Origin: Clostridiaceae bacterium
Lineage (GTDB): Bacteria; Bacillota; Clostridia; Oscillospirales; Acutalibacteraceae
Assembly: GCA_016287385.1 (NCBI GenBank)
Contig: JAEEWM010000027.1
Location: 62,001 to 126,000, forward strand
Reading direction: 5' to 3'
DNA length: 64,000 nucleotides
Part shown: in pieces, positions 21,411-31,074 of the stretch
Numbering within the stretch: position 1 is the stretch's first letter
How the letters are laid out: the number at the start of each line of letters is the position of its first letter
Translations under genes and position numbers: made by a program
The notes under the pieces: generated by a model
Told to the model about the DNA's origin: nothing
Databases searched by the model: none
The model's input: only the letters and a program-made list of their open reading frames with translations

Positions 21411-22961
21411 TTAATCTTCCAATTCAGATAATTCATATAGCCAGAGTGCCGAAGCTATATGACAGTTTATCCAGAAATTCTCAAGATTTTCCGTACAATC
21501 AGCCTTCATCCAATGCGTTGGAATCGCCCCTGTTTGTTTGTTTTGCATTTTCGTTATCATATTGCCAAGCGCAATGGCTTTTTCCAGGTACAGTCTGTCT
21601 TTTGTTGCTATATACATTTTTCTGAAACTGTTCATAATCTTTGCCGTGCTTGAATCAATCGGGACATACCACTCGTACTGTTCAAGGCCTGCCGGAGAAT
21701 ACCATTTTTCATCTGCGTTGCCGAAACGCTTCTTTATGCGCGGATCAAATTCTCCCCATACTACAAATTGGTCTTCAATAAAATTCATCAACGTTTTTGC
21801 CTTGTCAAGCATTCCGTCTTCGGAAATCTTATTATCAATGATATACACAAGCATATCATTTGCCACCGTTTGCGTCTGGTTAATATAGTTCCCTGTCGGA
21901 ACTATATCTTCAAATTGTCCTTCCCATTTATATTCGTCAAGGCATTTTTTTGCAATATATGCGAAATATTTTTCTTCAATCGCAAGAAGAGAAACGCTGT
22001 TCGTAATTCTTGCCATTTCGCTTATAAAGAAAAGAATTCCGAAATGACTGCAAATATTATCGCCGATATTTTTACCAGTTTTAACGTCTACAACAAGATA
22101 CCAGCTTCCGCAGGGAAGAACTGTTTTCTCGTAATATTCGGCAATGCGTTTTGCCGCCTCGAAATATTTCTTATCGCCGGTCGCTTCATACATCTTAATG
22201 TATGCTCTGCCCGCCGACGCCGGATACAGCATCATAACCGTATCCTTTAGGCGTTGCGCGGCAGGCGCGGTTGCATTTACCGTTTCGGCGTTAAGTCCCT
22301 TAAAAGAATAGGTAGGCGGAAGTCCCTCAACTCCCGTAGTTCTGTCATAAGTTATTGAAAGAAGATAATCAAGAGCGTTTTTCGCGAGCAACATCGCCTC
22401 TTCGGCACGTTCTTTATTCAGATTTGAATAAGCCGTCATCGCGTCAACAATACTTGCTATCATCTTTGAAGGGTACACGTTGTGATAGTATTCCGGATCC
22501 GGAATTCCCTTTTCTATCCAGTATCTGTAAGCAGGATTATCTATTACGTAATCAAGTGCCGACATTGAACATTCTTTATAATTTCTTTCCTTTTTAAGGG
22601 CAGCGGTGCGCCCGGGGAATCCGTCTGCTTTAAAGAATACTCTGAGCCCGCAGGGCGAAACGGTATTTTCATCGTCATCAACACCATACACCTTAAGTTC
22701 AACAAGTCCCGTCGGTATCTCGCCCCAAACAGGTGTAAGATCCGCTGTCGGACATTTGTCGGTAAATTTGTGTTGAGCACCGTTTTTATCGGTTGCAATA
22801 AATAAGTATTTTTTTGCGGCAGGTATTCTCGGAAACCCAAACGCAGGAGCAAAAATAAACTGTGAAGAATTGATATTCCAAAACGGCCTGCCGGCTGTTT
22901 CACCACGGTTTACAGTAGTCGTATTATATAATTCAAGCGCTTGCTTCGCATAATTATCCAT
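21411..22961 (-). CDS. Putative glycan-active protein with N-terminal FN3-like and (alpha/alpha)-barrel C-terminal region
   Basis: 516 aa; helical repeats such as AGRAYIKMYEATGDKKYFEAAKRIAEYYEKTVL. No secretion signal. Close to (slightly overlapping the track ORF of) the Gfo/Idh gene. Confidence 0.55.
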   Translation of the reverse strand: MDNYAKQALELYNTTTVNRGETAGRPFWNINSSQFIFAPAFGFPRIPAAKKYLFIATDKNGAQHKFTDKCPTADLTPVWGEIPTGLVELKVYGVDDDENTVSPCGLRVFFKADGFPGRTAALKKERNYKECSMSALDYVIDNPAYRYWIEKGIPDPEYYHNVYPSKMIASIVDAMTAYSNLNKERAEEAMLLAKNALDYLLSITYDRTTGVEGLPPTYSFKGLNAETVNATAPAAQRLKDTVMMLYPASAGRAYIKMYEATGDKKYFEAAKRIAEYYEKTVLPCGSWYLVVDVKTGKNIGDNICSHFGILFFISEMARITNSVSLLAIEEKYFAYIAKKCLDEYKWEGQFEDIVPTGNYINQTQTVANDMLVYIIDNKISEDGMLDKAKTLMNFIEDQFVVWGEFDPRIKKRFGNADEKWYSPAGLEQYEWYVPIDSSTAKIMNSFRKMYIATKDRLYLEKAIALGNMITKMQNKQTGAIPTHWMKADCTENLENFWINCHIASALWLYELSELED

Positions 22962-23040
22962 CTTATGATCCCGTATAACACCTTAAACGTACTATACTTT
23001 TCCTTTCTTAAGGTTTTATAATCAGCTTGATTTCGGCCGA

Positions 23041-24201
23041 TTAAAAGGTTATTCCGTTTTGATAATCCGTAACAAAATTAACAAATAAATCAACGGAATA
23101 TTTTAAGCAGTCCTCATTGACTGAAAAGTTTGAACTGTGTAACGGAGGTGACGGTGTTTTTTCAACATTGTTCCCTATCCCGAGTCTGAACATAACGCTT
23201 GGTTTTTTTCTTGAAATGAAAGAAAAATCCTCACCACCCATAGTACGCTTCCCCGGCAATACATTCTCTTCACCCAATAATCTTACCGCCGTTTTGCGCA
23301 CACACTCGGTCATAACAGGGTTACAATCCACATACGGCAAAAGTTTTGTGACAGTTACTTTCGCACATCCCCCGTAAAGCTCCGCTGTTTTTTCGCAGAT
23401 TTCTTTAATACGTTTTTCCATAAACTTTGTGAGTTCATCGTTTTGGGTGCGTGAAGAAAGCGTAATTTTCGCATAATCAGCTATAATATTATTTGCTTCG
23501 CCGCCGTGAAAAGTTCCTATGTTTATGAGCGCAGGCTCATTTGACGGCACTTCTCTTGCAAGCATAAGTTCAAGTCCCATATAAGCCTCTACAGCCATGC
23601 GAATTGCATCAATGCCTTTTTGCTGAGCGTTCGCGTGTGAGGCCTTACCGAAAAACTCCGCTTCAATACCCATTGAATTCGCGTTTATGCCGCCGGACAT
23701 AATACTGACCTGACCGACGTTCACAGTAGGATCTACGTGAAGAGCTACCGCGCAGTCAAATTCATCTGTTACGCCATCCTCCACCATCAGCTCACAGCCC
23801 GGCACTTTGTATTCCTCGGCAGGAGTAAACAACAGCTTTACACAGCAGTTAAGAGAATTACGCATATCATTAAGCTTACGACCTGCGGCTAAAAGATTTG
23901 CCGTATGTATATCGTGACCGCAGGCATGCATTTTCCCTTCATTTTTAGAGGCAAACTCAAGACCTGTTTCCTCTTTAATCGGCAAAGCATCCATATCGGC
24001 TCTCAAAGCGATTGTGAAAGGCTTGCCGGAATTTATAGCAGCAACAATACTGCTTTTACCGTATTTTTCGGTATACGGCACACCCATTTTATCAAGTTCG
24101 CGACGAACCACAGCCAAAGTTTTCGGCAAATCAAAGCCGATTTCGGGATATTCATGTAATTCCCGTCTTATTTCCTTTGCATAGGAAAAATAATCAAACA
24201 T
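23041..24201 (-). CDS. M20 family amidohydrolase/peptidase (HipO/AbgB-like)
   Basis: Motifs ALRADMDALPIKEETG, MHACGHDIHTANLLAAG, LFTPAEE and MGGEDFS. Confidence 0.9.
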   Translation of the reverse strand: MFDYFSYAKEIRRELHEYPEIGFDLPKTLAVVRRELDKMGVPYTEKYGKSSIVAAINSGKPFTIALRADMDALPIKEETGLEFASKNEGKMHACGHDIHTANLLAAGRKLNDMRNSLNCCVKLLFTPAEEYKVPGCELMVEDGVTDEFDCAVALHVDPTVNVGQVSIMSGGINANSMGIEAEFFGKASHANAQQKGIDAIRMAVEAYMGLELMLAREVPSNEPALINIGTFHGGEANNIIADYAKITLSSRTQNDELTKFMEKRIKEICEKTAELYGGCAKVTVTKLLPYVDCNPVMTECVRKTAVRLLGEENVLPGKRTMGGEDFSFISRKKPSVMFRLGIGNNVEKTPSPPLHSSNFSVNEDCLKYSVDLFVNFVTDYQNGITF

Positions 24202-24407
24202 TGTTCCACTCCTTAAGCATTTCCGAAGCCTTCACTGTACCTTAATTTATAATTTTAACAAACAACCCGGTACTTTGAATATAGTAAAATAGCCGATTTT
24301 CATTGATAAATCACCGAATAATGAAAACAGTTCAAATTAAACCGACTTTTTGATTTCTGACAGATTAAACAACAAATGCGAGTACGCGGCTTTCCCGATA
24401 CAATAAC

Positions 24408-24442
24408 GAGCGCCCGGGCGGGTTTATTCCGCACGGGCGCTC
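24408..24442 (-). terminator. Hairpin terminator after the dockerin protein gene
   Basis: GAGCGCCCG...CGGGCGCTC inverted repeat downstream of the stop. Confidence 0.6.
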
Positions 24443-24482
24443 TATGCGTTGAATGAAAATATAAAGCGTTGTTATATATTCG

Positions 24483-27400
24483 TCAGAATATTTCCACATC
24501 CCAGTCGCTGAGATACTGGAATAATCTTGTAAGGTCTTTGTTGTTAACAGAACCGTCGCCGTTTATATCAAGCGCCGCTTCGTTTACTTCAACGTCCCAG
24601 TCGGAGAGATACTGGAACAGACGTGTTAAGTCTTTGTTGTTAAGCGAGCCGTCGCCGTTGATATCGCCCGCGATATGGGAGGAGTAGATTATATCCTCGC
24701 TTTTGCCCGATTTGTATCCGCAAACAGAGCATATTTCCTCGCGCAGTCCGTTTTCCTCGGCTGTCGCTTCTTTGGTTATTACCCATTCGTAGGTGTGCTC
24801 GCCCGCGTCAACGTCCTGGTCGCAGTCCGCGCAGTGGCGGTGATGTCCGTTTGCGTCGGTTATCCACTCGCCTACGTTATGCGCGAGCATACTGCCGACG
24901 TCCGCTATAGTATCGGTCGCGTCACAGCGTGTGCACTTGGCGGTCTTGGTACCGTCGGAAGTGCAGGTCGCGTTATTATCGCTTACATAATCTACGAAGT
25001 TGTGACTGAGCGCTCCTATCGCTTCGCCGGTCGCAAGTTTTGCTCCGCAGCCGAGGCAGTAGGTATCGCCGGTATAGCCCGCTTCGGTGCAGGTCGCGTC
25101 CGCCTTGTCGCGCACCTCTGTGCCGCCCTCGTGGTTGGTCGGATCGAGCGCGAGCGGTGTATCATCGCCTTCAAGCACTTCGCCGCAGTCGGTGCAGACC
25201 GTGTATTCGGCGTGACCCCGCGTCTTACAAGTTGAGGCGACCGCTTCTACAACGGCTGTGTTTTCATGGGTGCATTCTACGTACCCGTCTGTAAAGTAAT
25301 TATCCGGGAGAAGCTTGGTTGTGACGTTCGCCTTATCGCTGCCGGTTCTGTACCATGAGCCCTGATGAGCGGCAAGCGGGTTGTTAGCGTTGGTCCAGGT
25401 CGCTACATATTCGGATTCAAAGTCAATAGTCTTATCGGTCATCGGAGCAATAAGATTGCCGCTGATACTCTCCGCCGCCTTTGCGTTTTCAATTCCCGAA
25501 GAACCGTCGGTGCAGTCAAGCATATAGAGTTCCGGCTCGGCAAAAGCAAAGTTTGTATCTTTGCTTTGGTCGGCGTATCCCTTGCCTACGTATCTGCCGT
25601 TACCTAAAAGTATCGCCACATTAGCGCCGGAGACCGGGTTTATACGCTCAAACGGATAACGGTCATTCTGATTGATGGTGTTTTTTATCCAGCATTTGAT
25701 ATAAGCGGTAAGGGTGTAGGTTTCGGCGTCGTAGCTGTAGCTGATTACCGCCATATCGCCGTCGTTGCTGGTGGGAACGGTGGTTTCGCACTGGTTTGAA
25801 CCGTCATATACGCTGTAAAGCGTTGATACAACCGGTTCGCTTTCGCCGCCGATAAGCTTACACTTACAGGTGAACTTAAACCAGCGGTTGCCCTCGTAAC
25901 CGTTAAGCTTAAGCGGTATAAAGGCGGTCGCCGGATTCTCGCTCGCGGCGATGTATATGAGTTGCTTTTTGGCTGAAAGGTCGGTTATCTCGGTTTTGCC
26001 GTAAGAATCCGCAAAGTATTTGCCGCAGGAGCATTCCCAGTATTCGCGGGTAGTCTCGGTAGCGGCGTTGTAGGTAAGTTTGTGCGCTTCCTTAATGCAG
26101 GGGGTGAGGTTTTCGGCGTGTACCATACCTACGCAGCCCTCCGCGCTCCAGAGGTTCTGCGGGGCGCGAATACAGTCATAACTGTTATTTGAAGACGAAT
26201 CGCTTCCCGAAGTTCTGAACTGATACGCCCAACGCGAGGTGGTATCGAGAGTATCGGCGTAAAGGTGGGGAGCTATATCCTCGGCAACGAGGTCGCCGAT
26301 AACATAGCCGTCGCCCAGATTGTAAAGGTCAACCTTAATATCGCTTATGGCGAAGGATGAGTTAAAGGAGGTTGAATCAAATTTGCCGCCCGCCGCCCAG
26401 ACGTGCTCGGCGTTGCCTATGGTGATTACTTCATTACAGCCCCAGCGCGAGGCGTAATCGTTATCAGCACAGCGTACGCGCATAAAGCCTGTAAACTCGC
26501 CGGTCTCGGCGTTGTATTCGCATTTAAGGCGGTTGCCCTCGCTGTCCTTATAGTTCTCATTATAGGTTGCGGCGTTGGAAGCGTAATCGCCGACCGGTAT
26601 GTTGTACGCCGCTTTACAGAGCGCCTGTGAGCCTTTGCCGGACGAATTCGTCTTTTTACCTACTATTCTGCCGATTACCGGGGCGCTGTCGCCCTCAAGG
26701 CGAACGGCCTTAAAAGTAACCTTAACCAGGAAGTTTATGTTTTCAGCCGTGCTTCCGCTCATAGCGTACTGACCGTAGGATATAGGCAGGAAGATGTTAG
26801 CCGCCCTGTTATACTTCGGCGCCGCTTCATTGCCCGTGGCGGTGTTGATATCATCCTCGCCCTCGTGGTTGGCGTCGATGACCACCATCTTTTTGTTTAT
26901 ATCGGAACCGATAAGCTCAAAGCCGGCGTCCGCGCTGCCCTTGAGTTTGGCGAAGTATTTGCCCTCATACGCCGCGTTGGTGTAATACTCGCGGGTATAT
27001 TCGGTCTCGGCCACCTTAACAAAGTTTTCCGCCGCGTAATCGTCCGAAGTATTGTAATCAACCGGAACTCTTATCTGCTTGATAACAGCGGGGGAAGAGA
27101 ATATATGCCACTTCATGGTGTTTGCGCCAAGCGGCGAATCCCAGTTATCGCAACCGTCGGACTTAAAGAAATACGTGCCTTTGAAGTTGATGTTATCGGC
27201 GGTAAACGCCGGAAGAACGTTGTTCTCTTCCTCGTCGGGTTCTGCTTCGGGATCATCGATCCAGAGAAGTCTTACGTCGCTTACTATAAACGCGTCGTCA
27301 AAATCGGAGACGGTGGTGCTGCTGCCGTTATAATACGAATTGCCTATTGCGAGATAGAACGAACGGAAGCCCTCGCCGTTCGGGTTGGCGCGGCGTTCAA

Positions 27401-27827
27401 AATTAACCTTAACGGTGGCGGTGCATATACCGTTTTCGATTTTTACGGTATCCTGGTCGCACCAATCGGGTTCCGCCCAGGTCTTATTGCTCGAAACGTA
27501 ATCGACGCGGTAAACGCCGACTACCGGCTTTGTGCCCGAAAGCATTTTGCACTTGAACTGAACCTTGAAAGACTGTTCGCCTTCAAGGGCGTTATCTCCC
27601 TCGCCTTCGGCTCCCTCAATGGGGATGTCCACCGGGATGAAGATTGCCGCGTGGTGGTTATCGCCCGCGTTGCCTATAAACACCGCGGTCTCATCCGCAA
27701 ACGGCTCCAACGCGGTAACGCTTGAAAGTCCGATGCCGGCAAACAGCGACATAACCATGCACATCGCAATTATTACCGCGCCGAGTCTCTTGGCGGCGCT
27801 GAACGGTTTTTTTGAAAACATAAGCAT
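24483..27827 (-). CDS. Secreted dockerin type I-containing surface protein with CxxC repeat modules
   Basis: Signal peptide (KRLGAVIIAMCMVMSLFAGIGLSSVTA). C-terminal duplicated dockerin: GDINGDGSLNNKDLTRLFQYLSDWDVEVNEAALDINGDGSVNNKDLTRLFQYLSDWDVEIF. Confidence 0.88.
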   Translation of the reverse strand: MLMFSKKPFSAAKRLGAVIIAMCMVMSLFAGIGLSSVTALEPFADETAVFIGNAGDNHHAAIFIPVDIPIEGAEGEGDNALEGEQSFKVQFKCKMLSGTKPVVGVYRVDYVSSNKTWAEPDWCDQDTVKIENGICTATVKVNFERRANPNGEGFRSFYLAIGNSYYNGSSTTVSDFDDAFIVSDVRLLWIDDPEAEPDEEENNVLPAFTADNINFKGTYFFKSDGCDNWDSPLGANTMKWHIFSSPAVIKQIRVPVDYNTSDDYAAENFVKVAETEYTREYYTNAAYEGKYFAKLKGSADAGFELIGSDINKKMVVIDANHEGEDDINTATGNEAAPKYNRAANIFLPISYGQYAMSGSTAENINFLVKVTFKAVRLEGDSAPVIGRIVGKKTNSSGKGSQALCKAAYNIPVGDYASNAATYNENYKDSEGNRLKCEYNAETGEFTGFMRVRCADNDYASRWGCNEVITIGNAEHVWAAGGKFDSTSFNSSFAISDIKVDLYNLGDGYVIGDLVAEDIAPHLYADTLDTTSRWAYQFRTSGSDSSSNNSYDCIRAPQNLWSAEGCVGMVHAENLTPCIKEAHKLTYNAATETTREYWECSCGKYFADSYGKTEITDLSAKKQLIYIAASENPATAFIPLKLNGYEGNRWFKFTCKCKLIGGESEPVVSTLYSVYDGSNQCETTVPTSNDGDMAVISYSYDAETYTLTAYIKCWIKNTINQNDRYPFERINPVSGANVAILLGNGRYVGKGYADQSKDTNFAFAEPELYMLDCTDGSSGIENAKAAESISGNLIAPMTDKTIDFESEYVATWTNANNPLAAHQGSWYRTGSDKANVTTKLLPDNYFTDGYVECTHENTAVVEAVASTCKTRGHAEYTVCTDCGEVLEGDDTPLALDPTNHEGGTEVRDKADATCTEAGYTGDTYCLGCGAKLATGEAIGALSHNFVDYVSDNNATCTSDGTKTAKCTRCDATDTIADVGSMLAHNVGEWITDANGHHRHCADCDQDVDAGEHTYEWVITKEATAEENGLREEICSVCGYKSGKSEDIIYSSHIAGDINGDGSLNNKDLTRLFQYLSDWDVEVNEAALDINGDGSVNNKDLTRLFQYLSDWDVEIF

Positions 27828-27991
27828 TTTCCTTTCCTTTTTGTAAACCCGCGTCCGGTTCCGCTATTTTGAGCAAGTTGCGAAACCTAACGTATGGTTC
27901 TTTGGATTTAATTGTACACCATAAACAAAAAAATGTATATCAAATTTTTGCGGTTTTTTGTTAAAATTTTGCGGTTTTGACAGAAAAATTT

Positions 27992-28021
27992 ACCGGGCCC
28001 GTCGTTGGCGACAGGTCCGGT
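27992..28021 (-). terminator. Hairpin terminator after the cohesin gene
   Basis: Minus ACCGGACCTGTCG-CCAA-CGACGGGCCCGGT then AAATTTTT. Confidence 0.6.
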
Positions 28022-28051
28022 TTATACTTATACGATCATTTGCGGCCGCTT

Positions 28052-28813
28052 TTATTCAAGGGGCTTCTTCGCCACGCGCTTTTTAACTATGACGAGAACC
28101 ACAGCCGCTATGAGGAGAACCGCCGCGATAACGGCAAATATCCAGATTACGGGCGCCTTGCTGTCCTCAGCGGATGTGTCCATCGTTTCCGTTTCCGCTC
28201 CCGCTTTTCCTTTGAATTCTCCGCCGTCACCTTCGCCGGTTTCGTCACCGGTCATCGGGTCAACCTCGGGGCCGGTATAATCGCCTTTGTCGTCCTCTGC
28301 GCCGACAGTGGTTACCGCCGAAGAATCAACCGCGCCGTCACCGCCGCCTACGGTTATCTCACCGCCCGTTACCTTGAAGGCAACGTTTTTGGTATCGGTG
28401 TTGTGCACGTCCTCGGGGTCGTAGGTTACGGTCACGTTCTTTTTGCCCGAAGCGCTTTTAAGCGCGGTAAACGTCAGTGTGGCAAACTCGCCGTCACCCT
28501 CAACGTTTTCAAGACCTTTGACCCAGTTGAGCGTTACCGGTGATTCTAACGACTTCGGCTGTGCGCCCTCAAAATCCTCACCGTAGCTCACTTTTTCAAG
28601 CTTGAACGCGTCGTTATCAAACTCAACCTTCAATTTCATCGCCGTAATGCCGGGGTTGTCCTTTAAAACGATCGCGACGTCAAATCCGGCGCCGGCCTCC
28701 ACCGATACGGATGAAACCTCGATAGTCGGGTCGCCCGCCGCGAAAACGCAGGTGGGAAGAATGAAAAGCGAAGCGACTAAAACCGCTAAAATTACTGATA
28801 AAAGTTTTTTCAT
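28052..28813 (-). CDS. Membrane-anchored single-cohesin-domain protein
   Basis: MKKLLSVILAVLVASLFILPTCVFA signal; cohesin-like region DPTIEVSSVSVEAGAGFDVAIVLKDNPGITAMKLKVEFDNDAFKLEKV...GEFATLTFTALKSASGKKNVTVTYDPEDVHNTDTKNVAFKVTGGEITVG; C-terminal TM APVIWIFAVIAAVLLIAAVVLVIVKKRVAKK. RBS AGGAGG. Confidence 0.85.
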   Translation of the reverse strand: MKKLLSVILAVLVASLFILPTCVFAAGDPTIEVSSVSVEAGAGFDVAIVLKDNPGITAMKLKVEFDNDAFKLEKVSYGEDFEGAQPKSLESPVTLNWVKGLENVEGDGEFATLTFTALKSASGKKNVTVTYDPEDVHNTDTKNVAFKVTGGEITVGGGDGAVDSSAVTTVGAEDDKGDYTGPEVDPMTGDETGEGDGGEFKGKAGAETETMDTSAEDSKAPVIWIFAVIAAVLLIAAVVLVIVKKRVAKKPLE

Positions 28814-28955
28814 ATAAACGCCTCCTGTTTTGTTTACAAGGGTAATTATACTCCACCTCGGCGATTTATTCAAGAAAAAGTTTTTCCGCCGCTTGACAGA
28901 GGCCGCCGCCTGTAATATTATTATACAAAACAACCTGCAAGGCGGACGTATTATT

Positions 28956-29645
28956 ATGTACAAATATGAAACTCACATGCACACCTTCCCGGTAAGCAGA
29001 TGTGCGAAAGTAAGCGTGGAGGAAGCGCTCGATTTCTACAAAAGCGCCGGTTACGACGGCGTGTTTGTAACAAACCATTTTCCCGACGGGAGCGCCGGCG
29101 ACGCCGTTTCCGAAAAAGAGCGGCTGGAATACTATTTTTCCGATTACGACAAGGCGGTGGAATTCGGCAAAAGAATCGGGCTTAAAGTCTTTTTGGGCAT
29201 TGAAACCACAAACGGCGGCACGGATTTTCTCGTCTACGGACCGGACAGGGCGTGGTATACGGAGCACCCCGAGATACTCGGCATGAAAATGTCCGACAAG
29301 CTGACTTTCCTGCGCGAAAACGGCGCTTACACCGTGCAGGCGCACCCGTTCAGGGAAGCGGGATACATCGACCACATCCGGCTTTATCCGCGCCACATCG
29401 ACGCGGTGGAGGTCATAAACGCCTGCCGCACTGATTTTGAAAACAAAATGGCTTTACTCTATGCCGACAGTTACTCTCTTACTCATTTTGCCGGCTCGGA
29501 TAACCACACCGGGAAGGCGCGCCCGGTACTCGCGGGTATGCGCTCAAAGGTGCCGATAGAAAACGAGGCGGATTTCATCCGGGCAATGCGGTCGGGCGAG
29601 CTTGAAGTTTTCAGCGAGGAAAACGAACAAAGTAAAGTCGGGTGA
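28956..29645 (+). CDS. PHP domain metal-dependent phosphoesterase
   Basis: MYKYETHMHTFPVSRCAKVSVEEALDFYKSAGYDGVFVTNH ... GSDNHTG; PHP motifs. Confidence 0.85.
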   Translation: MYKYETHMHTFPVSRCAKVSVEEALDFYKSAGYDGVFVTNHFPDGSAGDAVSEKERLEYYFSDYDKAVEFGKRIGLKVFLGIETTNGGTDFLVYGPDRAWYTEHPEILGMKMSDKLTFLRENGAYTVQAHPFREAGYIDHIRLYPRHIDAVEVINACRTDFENKMALLYADSYSLTHFAGSDNHTGKARPVLAGMRSKVPIENEADFIRAMRSGELEVFSEENEQSKVG

Positions 29646-29665
29646 AAAACACCCGACTCTTTTTA
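29636..29665 (+). terminator. Rho-independent terminator
   Basis: AGTCGGGTG-AAAAA-CACCCGACT-CTTTTT at the end of the PHP gene. Confidence 0.8.
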
Positions 29666-29686
29666 TACTTTATTATCAGTTTTAAG

Positions 29687-30742
29687 TCATATGATAGTTC
29701 CGCCGCCAAGCACCTCGTCGCCGCGATAGAGCACCGCCGCCTGACCGCGTGTGACGGCGCGCTGCGGTTCTTTGAACCTGACGCGGACTCTGCCGTCCGG
29801 CAGGGCGACGGCTATTGCCGGTTTAAGTACGCCTCTGTACCTTACGCAGGCGTCGCACTCGATTTCCCCTTCCGGCGCTTCGCCGGATATCCAGTTGAAA
29901 TCGTCGGCATGAAGCTCATATGTAAAAAGCTCCTCGTTTTTACAGAGCACAACGCGGTTGCTTTGCGGGTCTATCTCTTTTACGTAGGCGGGAGCGCCCA
30001 GCGCGATACCGAGGCCTTTACGCTGACCCACCGTATAGTTTATTATGCCTTTATGGCGGCCGAGAACGTTGCCCGAAAGGTCAACAAAATCGCCCTCGGG
30101 ATATTCTTTGCCGGTGCGCGAACGTATGAACGAGGCGTAGTCGCCGTCGGGTATGAAGCATATATCCTGACTGTCCGGCTTATCCGCGCTCACAAAATCC
30201 TCTCTTTCGGCTATTGCGCGGGTCTGCTCCTTGGTCCTGTCGCCGAGCGGGAAAAGTGTGTGCGCAAGCTCCTCTTGGGTAAGCGAATAGAGCACATAGC
30301 TCTGATCTTTGCCGCGGTCGAGCGCGCGAAGCAGTTTATACTTATCCCCCGTCTTTTCAATCCTGGCGTAGTGACCGGTGACGATATACTCGCACCCGAG
30401 CTCCTTTGCCCGCAAAAACAGCGCGGCAAATTTCAGGTAACGGTTACAGCAAATGCAGGGGTTGGGTGTGGCGCCGCGTTCATAGGCCTCTACAAACGGC
30501 TTTATGACCGACTTTTCAAAATCGGCTTTGAAATTAAAGGTGTAGTGCGGTATGTGAAGCTTCTTTGCAACGCTCTTGGCGTCAAGCACGTCATCGAGCG
30601 AGCAGCACTTGCTCTCGGCTTCGTCGCTTCCGAAGAGGTTCATCGTAACGCCGATGCACTCGTACCCCTCGCGAAGCGTGAGCAGCGCCGCTACCGAGGA
30701 GTCCACCCCGCCGCTCATGGCTATAAGCGCTTTTCCTTTCAT
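29687..30742 (-). CDS. mnmA: tRNA-specific 2-thiouridylase MnmA
   Basis: MKGKALIAMSGGVDSSVAALLTLREGYECIGVTM...NPCICCNRYLKF...ARGTVGQRKGLG-type region (NYTVGQRKGLGIA). Confidence 0.95.
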   Translation of the reverse strand: MKGKALIAMSGGVDSSVAALLTLREGYECIGVTMNLFGSDEAESKCCSLDDVLDAKSVAKKLHIPHYTFNFKADFEKSVIKPFVEAYERGATPNPCICCNRYLKFAALFLRAKELGCEYIVTGHYARIEKTGDKYKLLRALDRGKDQSYVLYSLTQEELAHTLFPLGDRTKEQTRAIAEREDFVSADKPDSQDICFIPDGDYASFIRSRTGKEYPEGDFVDLSGNVLGRHKGIINYTVGQRKGLGIALGAPAYVKEIDPQSNRVVLCKNEELFTYELHADDFNWISGEAPEGEIECDACVRYRGVLKPAIAVALPDGRVRVRFKEPQRAVTRGQAAVLYRGDEVLGGGTII

Positions 30743-30754
30743 CCCACACCTCTT

Positions 30755-31060
30755 CTTTATGTCCGATTCAGTCTTTATTGAATGGTTTAATCTCTACTCG
30801 GGACGTAAAGTCCTATTTTACATAAGTTTTTCTTTATGTCCGATTTAGTCTTTATTGACAGATTTAATCTCTGCCCGGGACGTAAAGTCCTATTGATACG
30901 GACACCTCTTTTATGTCCGGTTTAGTCTTTATTGAATGATTTATCTTCTGCCCGGGACGGAAAGTCCTATTTTACATAAGTTTTTCTTTATGTCCGATTC
31001 AGTTTTTATTGACAGATTTAATCTCTGCCCGGGACGGGATGCCGTATTATCAATAAAGCT
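30755..31060. repeat. Tandem repeat, ~77 bp unit x 4 copies
   Basis: Unit CTTTATGTCCGATT(C/T)AGTCTTTATTGA...TTTAATCTCTGCCCGGGACGTAAAGTCCTATTTTACATAAGTTTTT; copies begin at about 30755, 30832, 30908 and 30986. Confidence 0.9.
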
Positions 31061-31074
31061 TTTTCCCGTTCAAA

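Noticed and set aside
26865-27725. 286-aa plus-strand ORF
   Set aside because: Antisense to the dockerin protein gene, no recognisable motifs or RBS.
29642-30781. 379-aa plus-strand ORF
   Set aside because: Exact antisense shadow of mnmA, which has clear motifs.
30755-31060. CRISPR array interpretation of the ~77-bp repeats
   Set aside because: Whole unit repeats in tandem without unique spacers, and no cas genes are present.
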